Made by a program: the position numbers and the translations under genes. 12,404 nucleotides of DNA from positions 1 through 12,404 of the forward strand of contig CALERA010000468.1 in NCBI GenBank assembly GCA_937908275.1, read 5' to 3'. Shown piece after piece: positions 5,837-12,404 of the stretch. The notes beneath the pieces were generated by a model. The model saw only the letters and a list, made by a program, of their open reading frames with translations, was not told the origin of the DNA and ran no database searches. The first letter of the stretch is position 1. Each line of letters begins with the position of its first letter. This stretch comes from an uncultured Desulfarculaceae bacterium (GTDB taxonomy: Bacteria; Desulfobacterota; Desulfarculia; Desulfarculales; Desulfarculaceae).

Positions 5837-8079
5837 TGTCACGCGTACACGTGGTGGGCGGCGCCATGCCCAAGGTGGATGCCCTGGACAAGGTGACCGG
5901 CAAGGCCATCTACGCGGCCGACCGGCTGACCCAGGGCATGCTGCATCTTAAAGTGGTGCGGAGCGACCGGCCCCACGCCCAGATCACCGGACTCAGCCTG
6001 GACAGGGCCAAGGCCGTGGAAGGCGTGGTGGGCGTTTGGACGGCCGACGATCTGCCCGGCGTACGCTCCACCGGGCCGCGCGCCAAGGACGAGCCCATCC
6101 TTTGCTGGCAAAAGGTGCTCAGAGTGGGCGACCCGGTGGTGCTGGTGGCCGCGGAAAGCGAACCCGCCGCCCGTGAGGCGGCCGAATTGGTGGAGGTCCA
6201 ATACCAAGACCTGCCGCCCATCCTCAGCCCCCAGGAGGCCTTGGCCCCGGACGCGCCGCAACTGCATCCCGAGGGACCCAACCTGGTCTTCGAGCGCCGC
6301 CTGGTGCGCGGGCAGGTGGATGAAGCCCTGGCCAACAGCGCCCATGTGGTCACCAACACCTATCGAACCCAAGGCATCGAGCACGCTTACCTGGAGCCCG
6401 AGGCTGGTTTCACCCATTGGGAAGGCGACCAACTGGTGGTGGAACTGCCCACCAAACACGCCCACTTCGAGCAAAACGAACTGAGCAAGGTGCTTGACCT
6501 TTCCGTGGATCGCATCCGGGTGATCTGCCGGACCATCGGCGGGTATTTCGGTGACAAGCAGTGCCTTTCCCCGGCCTACTACGCGGCCATCGCCTCCAAG
6601 ATCACGGGCAGGCCGGCCCGCATGGCCTATTCCCGGGAAGAGTCGTTCTTCGCCTCCACCAAGCGGCATCCCTACAGCATCGAAATGACCACCGCCTGCG
6701 ACGTCCAAGGCAAGCTCACCGCGGTCAAGGTGGACATCACCGGCGACACCGGCGCGTATATTTCCTACGCCCCCTCGGTGATGAGCCGCACCATCATGCA
6801 CGCCATGGGCCCCTACCACCTGGACAACGTGGAAGTGACGGGGCGCCAGGTGCGCACCAACAACCCCACGGCCGGGTCCATGCGCGGATTCGGAGTGGTG
6901 CAACTGGGCCTGGCCTATGAGTGCCAGATGGATCTGCTCGCCCAAAAGGTGGGCATGTCTCCCGAGGAGTTTCGGCGGCTCAACTTCTTGCAGGCCGACG
7001 ATACCGCCCCCTGGGGCCAGCAGCTCTCATCCTCGGTGGGCCTGACTCAATGCCTGGACGCGGTGCTGGCCGAGCGCGCTCAGATAGAGCCGCATCCCCT
7101 GGAGTCCGACCCGGATTACGCCGTGGCCTGGGGCCTGGCCGCCATGCATTACGGCATAGGCCTCACCGGCTTGCCCAATCCCGGCGTGGCCATGCTGCGC
7201 GTGGCGCCGGGCGAAAAGATACGGCTCACCGTGGGCATTGGTGACGGGGGGCAGGGATCAAGCACCTCCATGGTGCAGATCGCGGCCGAAACCTTGGGTG
7301 TGGACCCAGGCGAAATTCAGATAATCTGCGCCGACACCGCTCTCACCCCCAACAGCGGTCCTTCCACCGCCAGCCGCATCACCTATGTGGTGGGCAGGGC
7401 GGTCTTTGACGCGGCCCGCAGCCTCATCGACCGGGTGGGTGGGGAGCTGGCCCGCGAGTGGGGGGCGCAGCCTGATTTTTCCGATGGGATGTATCGGTTG
7501 GAGGGAAAAGAGCTGGATTTCAAGGGCGCGGTGAACCTGGCCCTGAACGCCCCCATTGCCGAGCAGGGCGCCTTTGACCCGCCCACCCAAGCCCTGGATC
7601 AGGCCACCAGCCAGGGTTCGCCCTATGCCACCTATGCCTTTGGCGTGCAGGCGGCCCAAGTGGCGGTGAACCTGGAAACCGGCCAGGCCCGGGTGCTCCG
7701 CCTGCTGGCCGCCCACGACGTGGGCCGAGTGATTCACCGGGTCAACGCCGAAGGTCAGGTGCACGGTGGTGCGATCATGGGCCTGGGTTACGGGCTCATG
7801 GAGGAGATCGTGCTGCGGGAGGGGCGCATCATGAATCCCGGCTTTAGGGCTTATCTCATCCCTTCGGCCATGGAAGTCCCCGAGATGAAGGTGACCATGG
7901 TGGAATGCCCCGAGCCCACCGGACCCTACGGCGCCAAGGGCGTGGGCGAGCCGGCCCTTTTGCCCACCGCGCCGGCTATTCACAACGCCTTGACCAAGAT
8001 CCTGGGCCAGCCGGTGAAGAAGCTGCCGGTCAAGGCCGAGGATATCTGGCGGCTGCTGAGCCAGCGGGCGGAGAAGTGA
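5836..8079 (+). CDS. Molybdopterin-binding catalytic subunit of a xanthine dehydrogenase-family hydroxylase
   Basis: Large subunit (747 residues) carrying the molybdenum cofactor and the substrate site. Start ATG 5836 is preceded by GAGGAGG (5822-5828) and overlaps the previous stop; the frame is open further upstream but that part is inside the small gene. The N-terminal domain (PKVDALDKVTGKAIYAAD) is followed by the cofactor domains. Motifs seen: EHAYLEPEAG; GGYFGDKQ at 235-242; MRGFGVVQ at 349-356; GDGGQGSSTS with Q473; HDVGRVIHRVNAEGQVHGG; and GAKGVGEPALLP with the base-catalyst glutamate E705. R350 and E705 correspond to Arg880 and Glu1261 of bovine xanthine oxidase. The loop GGYFGDKQ departs from the usual GGGFGGKE, so the pocket is probably tuned to another substrate. 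Together with the FAD and [2Fe-2S] genes it makes a complete three-subunit enzyme. Cytoplasmic: no Tat signal is visible. Confidence 0.95.
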   Translation: MSRVHVVGGAMPKVDALDKVTGKAIYAADRLTQGMLHLKVVRSDRPHAQITGLSLDRAKAVEGVVGVWTADDLPGVRSTGPRAKDEPILCWQKVLRVGDPVVLVAAESEPAAREAAELVEVQYQDLPPILSPQEALAPDAPQLHPEGPNLVFERRLVRGQVDEALANSAHVVTNTYRTQGIEHAYLEPEAGFTHWEGDQLVVELPTKHAHFEQNELSKVLDLSVDRIRVICRTIGGYFGDKQCLSPAYYAAIASKITGRPARMAYSREESFFASTKRHPYSIEMTTACDVQGKLTAVKVDITGDTGAYISYAPSVMSRTIMHAMGPYHLDNVEVTGRQVRTNNPTAGSMRGFGVVQLGLAYECQMDLLAQKVGMSPEEFRRLNFLQADDTAPWGQQLSSSVGLTQCLDAVLAERAQIEPHPLESDPDYAVAWGLAAMHYGIGLTGLPNPGVAMLRVAPGEKIRLTVGIGDGGQGSSTSMVQIAAETLGVDPGEIQIICADTALTPNSGPSTASRITYVVGRAVFDAARSLIDRVGGELAREWGAQPDFSDGMYRLEGKELDFKGAVNLALNAPIAEQGAFDPPTQALDQATSQGSPYATYAFGVQAAQVAVNLETGQARVLRLLAAHDVGRVIHRVNAEGQVHGGAIMGLGYGLMEEIVLREGRIMNPGFRAYLIPSAMEVPEMKVTMVECPEPTGPYGAKGVGEPALLPTAPAIHNALTKILGQPVKKLPVKAEDIWRLLSQRAEK

Positions 8080-8139
8080 CTTGTACGGTTGATCTGAAAC
8101 TGGACGCCGCATAACTACAAGTAAGTATTCATGCGGCCA

Positions 8140-8209
8140 TCTCCGGGCAGGGCGCGGATTTGCCGGGAGATGAGGGCGCATCGCACCCAGCGCGCCATAA
8201 CCGGCGCGC
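8140..8209 (+). other. Two hairpins in the gap before the transporter gene
   Basis: The 199-bp gap 8080-8278 has no supported gene. TCTCCGGGCA (8140-8149) and TGCCGGGAGA (8161-8170) form a 10-bp stem with one mismatch. GCGCGCC (8190-8196) and GGCGCGC (8203-8209) form a perfect 7-bp stem around ATAACC. No T-run follows either, so they are not intrinsic terminators. They may protect or punctuate the message between the enzyme genes and the transporter genes. No convincing promoter was found. Confidence 0.38.
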
Positions 8210-8278
8210 AGTTACGCGACTTCATGCGCAACAAATGTGTCGCCGCGTATAGCAAACGGATATTGAGGCGCGAAAAGC

Positions 8279-10171
8279 ATGAACAATCCAGCCTGGCGCG
8301 ACTATTGGAAGAGCAAGACGGCAACCCAGCGGCTGGCCACCTTGGTGGCGGCGGTTTTGGCTCTTTTTCAGGTCTACACCGCATTGTTCGGCGCCTTGGA
8401 CGCCCTGCTGCAACGCACCATTCACCTGGGCATGGGGATGGTGCTTCTGTTCCTGGTCAAACCAGGGGTGCGCGCCCGCCGCACGGACGGGCGCCTGGGT
8501 TGGCCCGACTGGCTGGCCATCATCCTGGTGGTGTTGGCCACGGGATATCACCTGACCCATTACACCTGGCTCATGGAGGAGCGCTTCTCGCTCATCACCA
8601 AGCTGCATTGGTATGAGTTGGCGCTTGGAGTGGCCGCCATTGTCCTGGTGCTGGAATCCACCCGCCGCATGTTCAACAAGGGCCTTTTGCTGGTGGTCCT
8701 GGTCTTTCTGGCCTATCCCTTCATCGGACCCTATCTCATCGGCCCCTTTCACACCATGGCCGTGGGGGTCAAGGACGTGGTGGATTTCAACTACCTGGCG
8801 CTGGGCGGCATCTACGGCATCCCCCTGGGGGTGTCGGCCACGGAGATCGCCTTGTTCGTCATCTTCGGGTCCATCCTGCTGCACAGTGGCGGGGCGGCCC
8901 TTTTTAGCAGCCTGGCCACTTCCCTCACCGGCGGCATGGTGGGCGGGCCGGCCAAGGTGGCCGTGGTGGCCAGTTCCCTGATGGGCACCATCACCGGCAG
9001 CGGCGCGGCCAACGTGGCCACCACCGGCGTGGTCACCATACCCATGATGAAAAAGGCGGGATACAGCCCTGCTTTCGCCGGCGCGGTGGAGGCGGTGGCC
9101 TCCACCGGAGGCCAGCTCATGCCCCCGGTGATGGGCGCGGCCGCCTTTGTGATGTCCGCCTTTTCCGGCATACCTTATTCCACCATCATCTATTACGCCC
9201 TTTTCCCGGCGGTGCTTTATTACCTCAGCGTGTTCGTAACCGTGGATCTGGAGGCCCGCCGCCTGAACCTGCCGGGCGTGCCCCCGGACGCCACGGTGTA
9301 TGAGACCCTCAAGGATTATGGCCATATGCTGGTGCCCCTGGCCTTGCTCATCTTTTTGCTGGTGGCCGGCTACACTCCCCGGCTGGCCGGAGGGTGGGGC
9401 GTGGTGTCGGCCGTGGTCTTCAGCTGGCTCAGGCCCAAGACACGCCTCAACCTGGCCGGTCTGCTCAACGCCTTGGAGGACGGCTGCAAGAGCATGCTCA
9501 TCGTGACCATCTCCACCGCAGCCGCTGGCATCATCGTGGGTTCCGTGGACATGACCGGCATCGGCAACAGCCTGGGCACCGCTTTCAGCAATCTGGCCGG
9601 CGGCCATCTCTTCTTGGGCCTGGTCATGGCCATGGTGCTGGCCTTCATCCTGGGCGCGGGCATGCCCACCACTCCGGCCTATATCGTGCAAGTGGCCACG
9701 GTGATTCCGGCCCTGGTGGCCATGGGCCTGCCCGAGCATGTGGCCCATATGTTCGCCTTCTACTATTCCTGTCTCTCGCTGATCTCACCTCCGGTGGCGG
9801 CGGCCGCGTTCACCGCCGCGGCCATCGCGGGCAGCGACGGTTGGAAGACCGGGTGGGTGGCCACCCGCATAGGCCTGGTGGCCTTTGTGGTGCCCTTCAT
9901 GTTCGCCTATGACCAGACCCTCATGATGGAGGGGCCGGCCTTGGACGTGGCTCTGGACATGATCAGCGCCTGCCTGGGCGCGGCCAGCTTCGCCCTGGCC
10001 GGAGTGGGATTCTTGTTCCGGCGGCAGACTTGGCTGGAGCGCATCCTGGCCTTCGCGGCGGGGCTGCTATTGGTCTTCCCGGAAAAACTCTACAGCCTGG
10101 CGGGGCTGGGGCTTTTGTGCTTGCTGCTGATTCCACAGCTTGCCGCACGCCGCAGACAACGGTCCGCTTAA
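8279..10171 (+). CDS. TRAP transporter permease, fused 4TM/12TM type (TAXI family)
   Basis: Inner-membrane, ion-gradient-driven importer of organic acids. At 630 residues it is the fused DctQ-DctM form that works with TAXI binding proteins. Many hydrophobic segments are visible, for example about 20-45, 46-62, 78-95, 112-126, 135-155, 187-205, 300-322, 348-365, 405-420, 443-460, 467-483, 527-545, 560-580 and 588-620. Family landmarks are GTITGSGAANVATTGVVTIP with MMKKAGY (236-262), EAVASTGGQLMPPVMGAAAF (271-290) and GAGMPTTPAYIVQVAT (459-474). A GAGG motif at 8265-8268 lies ten bases before the ATG. The binding protein is encoded next. Its position directly after the hydroxylase and decarboxylase genes suggests it brings in their substrate (inference); the ligand of TAXI systems cannot be predicted from sequence. 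Confidence 0.95.
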   Translation: MNNPAWRDYWKSKTATQRLATLVAAVLALFQVYTALFGALDALLQRTIHLGMGMVLLFLVKPGVRARRTDGRLGWPDWLAIILVVLATGYHLTHYTWLMEERFSLITKLHWYELALGVAAIVLVLESTRRMFNKGLLLVVLVFLAYPFIGPYLIGPFHTMAVGVKDVVDFNYLALGGIYGIPLGVSATEIALFVIFGSILLHSGGAALFSSLATSLTGGMVGGPAKVAVVASSLMGTITGSGAANVATTGVVTIPMMKKAGYSPAFAGAVEAVASTGGQLMPPVMGAAAFVMSAFSGIPYSTIIYYALFPAVLYYLSVFVTVDLEARRLNLPGVPPDATVYETLKDYGHMLVPLALLIFLLVAGYTPRLAGGWGVVSAVVFSWLRPKTRLNLAGLLNALEDGCKSMLIVTISTAAAGIIVGSVDMTGIGNSLGTAFSNLAGGHLFLGLVMAMVLAFILGAGMPTTPAYIVQVATVIPALVAMGLPEHVAHMFAFYYSCLSLISPPVAAAAFTAAAIAGSDGWKTGWVATRIGLVAFVVPFMFAYDQTLMMEGPALDVALDMISACLGAASFALAGVGFLFRRQTWLERILAFAAGLLLVFPEKLYSLAGLGLLCLLLIPQLAARRRQRSA

Positions 10172-10244
10172 AAATGATTGGATTGATCCAGTCTCGTGAA
10201 TAAATCTAAACGCACCACACTCCACACCACCGAGGAGAAGCGCT

Positions 10245-11207
10245 ATGGGTAGCAATGGGAGAGTAAGGCTGGTATTGGCCTTGACGTTGTTTGTGGCTCT
10301 GGCCATTGCCGGGCCGGCCGCGGCCTATGAACTTCGTTGGGGCACCGCGCCGGCTGGCGGCGTGTGGCAGGCCCTGGGCACCGCCATGGTCGAAGACGTG
10401 GCCAAGATCGATTCCAGCATAAAGGGGGCCACGGTGCCCATCGGCGGCGCGGCCAATGTGATCGCGGTGCATGCCGGCAAGACCAACGCCGCCTTTTCCT
10501 TTTCCAGCACGGCCGGCGAGGCCTGGGAAGGCAAGGAGTTCTTCAAGGAACAGGGCCAGCTGCGCAATATCCGCCAGTTGGCGGTTCTGTTCCCCGAGCC
10601 CAGCCAGATCATGGTCGACAAGGAGTCGGGCATCACCGACATCAAGCAGCTCAAGGGCAAAAGGGTGACCCCCGGCCCCAAGGGCAGCGCCATCTCAGTG
10701 GTCTCCCGCCACCTGGTCAACGCCCTGGGCATGACATTCGATGACTTCTCCATACGCTTCTTGAGCTTCAGCGAAGCCGGCCAGCAGTTCGTGGACGGCC
10801 ACCTGGACGCGTTGCTCTACGGGGCCATGGCCTATCCCGCGCCTCCCATCGTCAACGCCTCCAGCCGCCGGGACGTCAAGTTGTTGCCCCTGTCCCAGGA
10901 CCTGATCGACAAGCTGGTCAAGGAGCATCGCGGTCTGGAGCCCTACACCCTGGCCGCGGGCTGCTACCCGGGAGTCGACCAACCGGTGCCGGGCATCGCG
11001 GCCAACGTGGTGGCCATTGTGAGCAAGGACATGCCCGAGGAGGTGGCCTACTCCCTTACCAAGAGCATCTACCAGAATTTCAATCGCTATGGGAGCTTGG
11101 CCAAGGCCATGGCCCTGGGCAAAAGAGAAGAGATGGCCAAGGACGCCGGCATCCCCATACATCCCGGCGCGGTTAAGTTCTACAAGGAAATCGGATTACT
11201 CAAGTAA
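10245..11207 (+). CDS. TAXI-family TRAP transporter substrate-binding protein
   Basis: Periplasmic receptor (320 residues) that hands its ligand to the fused permease encoded 73 bp upstream. A signal peptide is clear: Arg6/Arg8, a hydrophobic core (residues 9-22) and a probable cleavage after A27 (GPAAA/YELRWG). The mature N-terminus ELRWGTAPAGGVWQALGTAMVE (29-50) and later blocks GKTNAAFSFSSTAGEAW, PGPKGSAISVVSRHLVNALG and YALTKSIYQNF-like YSLTKSIYQNF match the TAXI solute-receptor pattern. GAGGAG at 10232-10237 is seven bases before the ATG. The length is normal. TAXI proteins are known to bind dicarboxylates and amino-acid-like acids; here an aromatic or heteroaromatic acid is only a contextual guess. 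Confidence 0.94.
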   Translation: MGSNGRVRLVLALTLFVALAIAGPAAAYELRWGTAPAGGVWQALGTAMVEDVAKIDSSIKGATVPIGGAANVIAVHAGKTNAAFSFSSTAGEAWEGKEFFKEQGQLRNIRQLAVLFPEPSQIMVDKESGITDIKQLKGKRVTPGPKGSAISVVSRHLVNALGMTFDDFSIRFLSFSEAGQQFVDGHLDALLYGAMAYPAPPIVNASSRRDVKLLPLSQDLIDKLVKEHRGLEPYTLAAGCYPGVDQPVPGIAANVVAIVSKDMPEEVAYSLTKSIYQNFNRYGSLAKAMALGKREEMAKDAGIPIHPGAVKFYKEIGLLK

Positions 11208-11215
11208 GCTGGACA

Positions 11216-11238
11216 GGCCGGTCCTTTTAGGGCCGGCC
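11216..11238 (+). terminator. GC-rich hairpin after the TAXI gene, possible partial terminator
   Basis: GGCCGGTCC (11216-11224) pairs with GGGCCGGCC (11230-11238) over all nine positions, with one G-U pair, around the loop TTTTA. It starts eight bases after the stop of the binding-protein gene. The downstream sequence GTATTTCAA has only a short T stretch, so it would be a leaky terminator or an mRNA-stabilising 3' structure that sets higher expression of the transporter genes than of the genes after it. Confidence 0.42.
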
Positions 11239-11270
11239 GTATTTCAACCTTGGAGCCGCGGGAGAGGGTC

Positions 11271-12194
11271 GTGTCTGAAGAGCAAAAAGCTAGGTCCCTG
11301 AAACTCACCGTTTTGGTGGACAACCTGGTGGACATCTTCCTGCCGGACCACGGACCCTGCGTTTATCCCAAGGCCGGGCCCTGTTCGTCCCTATGGGCCG
11401 AGCAGGGGTTGTCCCTATGGCTGGAGGTTACCGGCGGCCAGGGCAATACCGTAAAGATTCTGCACGACTTCGGGCGCGGCGGTCCCGTGCTCAACCATAA
11501 CCTCAAGATACTCATGCCCTCGGGTCCCCAACCCGATCTCATGATCCTGAGTCACGGGCACATAGATCATTATGGCGGGCTTAAGGCCTATCTCGAAAGT
11601 GGCGGCCGGCCCGCGCCCCTTCTCACCCACCCCGCGTCTTTCGGCTCCAGGGGCATCCGCCTGCCCTCGGGGGCCGTGGCCGGTCCCTGGGTGTTCGAGA
11701 AAAAGAGTCTGTTGGACTGGGGGCTGGAGGTGGTCACCTCCCCCGACCCCAAATGCCTGGGCCCAGGCCTGTGGAGCACCGGCGTCATAGCCCGCGAATC
11801 CAAGGCGGACGTGTTGCTTGACCGGGCCGTGCGCTGGGTGGACGATAACCAGATTGCGCCCGACAATTTGGAAGACGATCAAGCCCTGGTGGTCTGCCTG
11901 GATGGCTTGGGGCTGGTGGTGGTCACCGGATGCTGCCATGCTGGCGTAATCAACACCCTGGACGCCGCCTCCGCTCTTTTTCCTGGCGAGCCCCTACACG
12001 CCCTCATAGGCGGCCTGCACCTGAACCACCTTGACCGGGACCAGATAGCCGCCTTGGCCGAGGAGGTGGCCGCGCGCAATCCCCAGTGGGTGCTGCCCCT
12101 GCACTGCACCGGAGCCATGGCCATACGCACGCTGCACCAAGTTCTGGGAGAGCGTTGCCTGGCAAACACGGTGGGTTTGCGCCTGGAACTTTGA
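11271..12194 (+). CDS. Metallo-beta-lactamase-fold hydrolase, COG1237 type
   Basis: A 307-residue MBL-fold protein similar to those annotated as 7,8-dihydropterin-6-yl-methyl-4-(beta-D-ribofuranosyl)aminobenzene 5'-phosphate synthase. That name comes from a methanogen enzyme and is often over-transferred, so I give only the fold. The N-terminal LTVLVDNLVD (12-21) is characteristic of this family. Metal ligands: SHGHIDHYGG at 94-103 (H95, H97, D99, H100), VTGCCHAGVIN with H223, and H250 or H278 (GGLHLNH, PLHCTG). GTG 11271 is chosen because GGGAG lies six bases upstream; an in-frame TTG at 11250 has no ribosome site. It sits between transporter and ubiX genes, so it may hydrolyse a pathway intermediate or lactone, or act on a cofactor; neither is shown. 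No signal peptide. Confidence 0.9.
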   Translation: MSEEQKARSLKLTVLVDNLVDIFLPDHGPCVYPKAGPCSSLWAEQGLSLWLEVTGGQGNTVKILHDFGRGGPVLNHNLKILMPSGPQPDLMILSHGHIDHYGGLKAYLESGGRPAPLLTHPASFGSRGIRLPSGAVAGPWVFEKKSLLDWGLEVVTSPDPKCLGPGLWSTGVIARESKADVLLDRAVRWVDDNQIAPDNLEDDQALVVCLDGLGLVVVTGCCHAGVINTLDAASALFPGEPLHALIGGLHLNHLDRDQIAALAEEVAARNPQWVLPLHCTGAMAIRTLHQVLGERCLANTVGLRLEL

Positions 12195-12243
12195 CCCGCA
12201 TATTTCACGCAGTCGGACGCGCCGGCTTCGTGAAATACGCGGG
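12195..12243 (+). promoter_or_regulatory. Long inverted repeat between the MBL gene and ubiX
   Basis: CCCGCATATTTCACG (12195-12209) and CGTGAAATACGCGGG (12229-12243) pair over 14 of 15 positions, with a 19-base GC-rich loop. The left arm begins right after the TGA of the MBL gene; the right arm ends three bases before the AGGAGG of ubiX (12247-12252). It could be an mRNA hairpin that limits ribosome access, a processing site, or a protein-binding palindrome. No T-run follows. Confidence 0.55.
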
Positions 12244-12256
12244 TTCAGGAGGAATC

Positions 12257-12357
12257 ATGACCAAGCCGGTGACCGTGGCTATCACCGGGGCCAGCGGAGT
12301 CTGCTACGGGGTGGAGTTGCTCAAGGCCCTGCGAGAAATCAAGGTGCCGGCCCATCT
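12257..12357 (+). CDS. ubiX: UbiX flavin prenyltransferase, N-terminal fragment
   Basis: UbiX joins a dimethylallyl group to FMN to make prenylated FMN, the cofactor of UbiD enzymes. Only the first 33 or so codons are genomic: MTKPVTVAITGASGVCYGVE, then LLKALREIKVPAH. The ITGASGxxYGxxLLxxL pattern is the flavin-binding N-terminus of UbiX/Pad1. AGGAGG at 12247-12252 supports the ATG at 12257. Family members are about 190-200 residues, so most of the gene lies beyond the window. The frame stays open into 12358-12379, but those codons come from adapter sequence. Its placement with a UbiD gene in the same cluster strongly supports the identity. Confidence 0.85.
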
Positions 12358-12404
12358 AGATCGGAAGAGCGTCGTGTAGGGAAAGAGTGTAGATCTCGGT
12401 GGTC
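12358..12404. other. Illumina sequencing adapter left on the contig end
   Basis: From 12358 the sequence begins AGATCGGAAGAGCGTCGTG and continues for 47 bases to the window end as the reverse complement of the standard Illumina universal (P5-side) adapter, without a mismatch as I recall that sequence. It is not genomic. Any translation or feature past 12357 is an artefact. Confidence 0.97.

Noticed and set aside
2636..8079. Identification as 4-hydroxybenzoyl-CoA reductase
   Set aside because: The FAD subunit lacks the cysteine-rich insertion for the extra [4Fe-4S] cluster, and no CoA ligase gene is present in the window.
8222..9748. Minus-strand open frame of 508 codons rich in His, Gly and Gln
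   Set aside because: It is the antisense of the TRAP permease gene; the plus strand has unmistakable TRAP motifs, and the His/Gly/Gln composition is typical of antisense to GC-rich codons.

Overview
The window is a high-GC, strongly G/C-third-position bacterial segment, almost certainly a metagenomic contig: the last 47 bases are Illumina adapter, and the first ~41 bases look foreign to the gene they sit in. The host is probably an anaerobic or facultative Gram-negative. The catabolic cluster, the TAXI-type TRAP transporter and the chemotaxis genes would suit a Desulfobacterota (deltaproteobacterial) lineage, but no marker gene in the window fixes the taxonomy.

Left region (minus strand, 1-1204): a chemotaxis pair, cheW then cheR, joined by a one-base stop/start overlap and running off the left edge. 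A 709-bp gene-free region (1205-1913), more AT-rich than the rest, separates it from a long plus-strand cluster. Its right part holds a good sigma-70-type promoter (TTGACC, 17 bp, TATTAT) with a perfect 21-bp palindrome lying over the expected transcription start. Further upstream is a second palindrome of the TGGT-N3-ACCA type used by FadR/PdhR-like regulators.

Right region (plus strand, 1914-12357): a FadR-type (FCD) GntR regulator; the FAD subunit and the [2Fe-2S] subunit of a xanthine-dehydrogenase-family molybdenum hydroxylase; a UbiD-family prenylated-FMN decarboxylase; a 75-residue zinc-ribbon-like protein; the large molybdopterin subunit of the same hydroxylase; a fused TRAP-TAXI permease and its periplasmic binding protein; a COG1237-type metallo-beta-lactamase-fold protein; and the start of ubiX, the flavin prenyltransferase that makes the UbiD cofactor, cut off by the adapter.

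Read together, this looks like one catabolic locus. An organic acid, plausibly an aromatic or N-heteroaromatic carboxylate, would be imported by TRAP-TAXI, hydroxylated (or reductively dehydroxylated) by the molybdenum enzyme and (de)carboxylated by UbiD with UbiX-supplied cofactor, under control of the GntR regulator. The most distinctive point is the gene order: the decarboxylase and the small zinc-ribbon gene lie inside the hydroxylase gene set, between its two small subunits and its catalytic subunit. The substrate cannot be read from the sequence.
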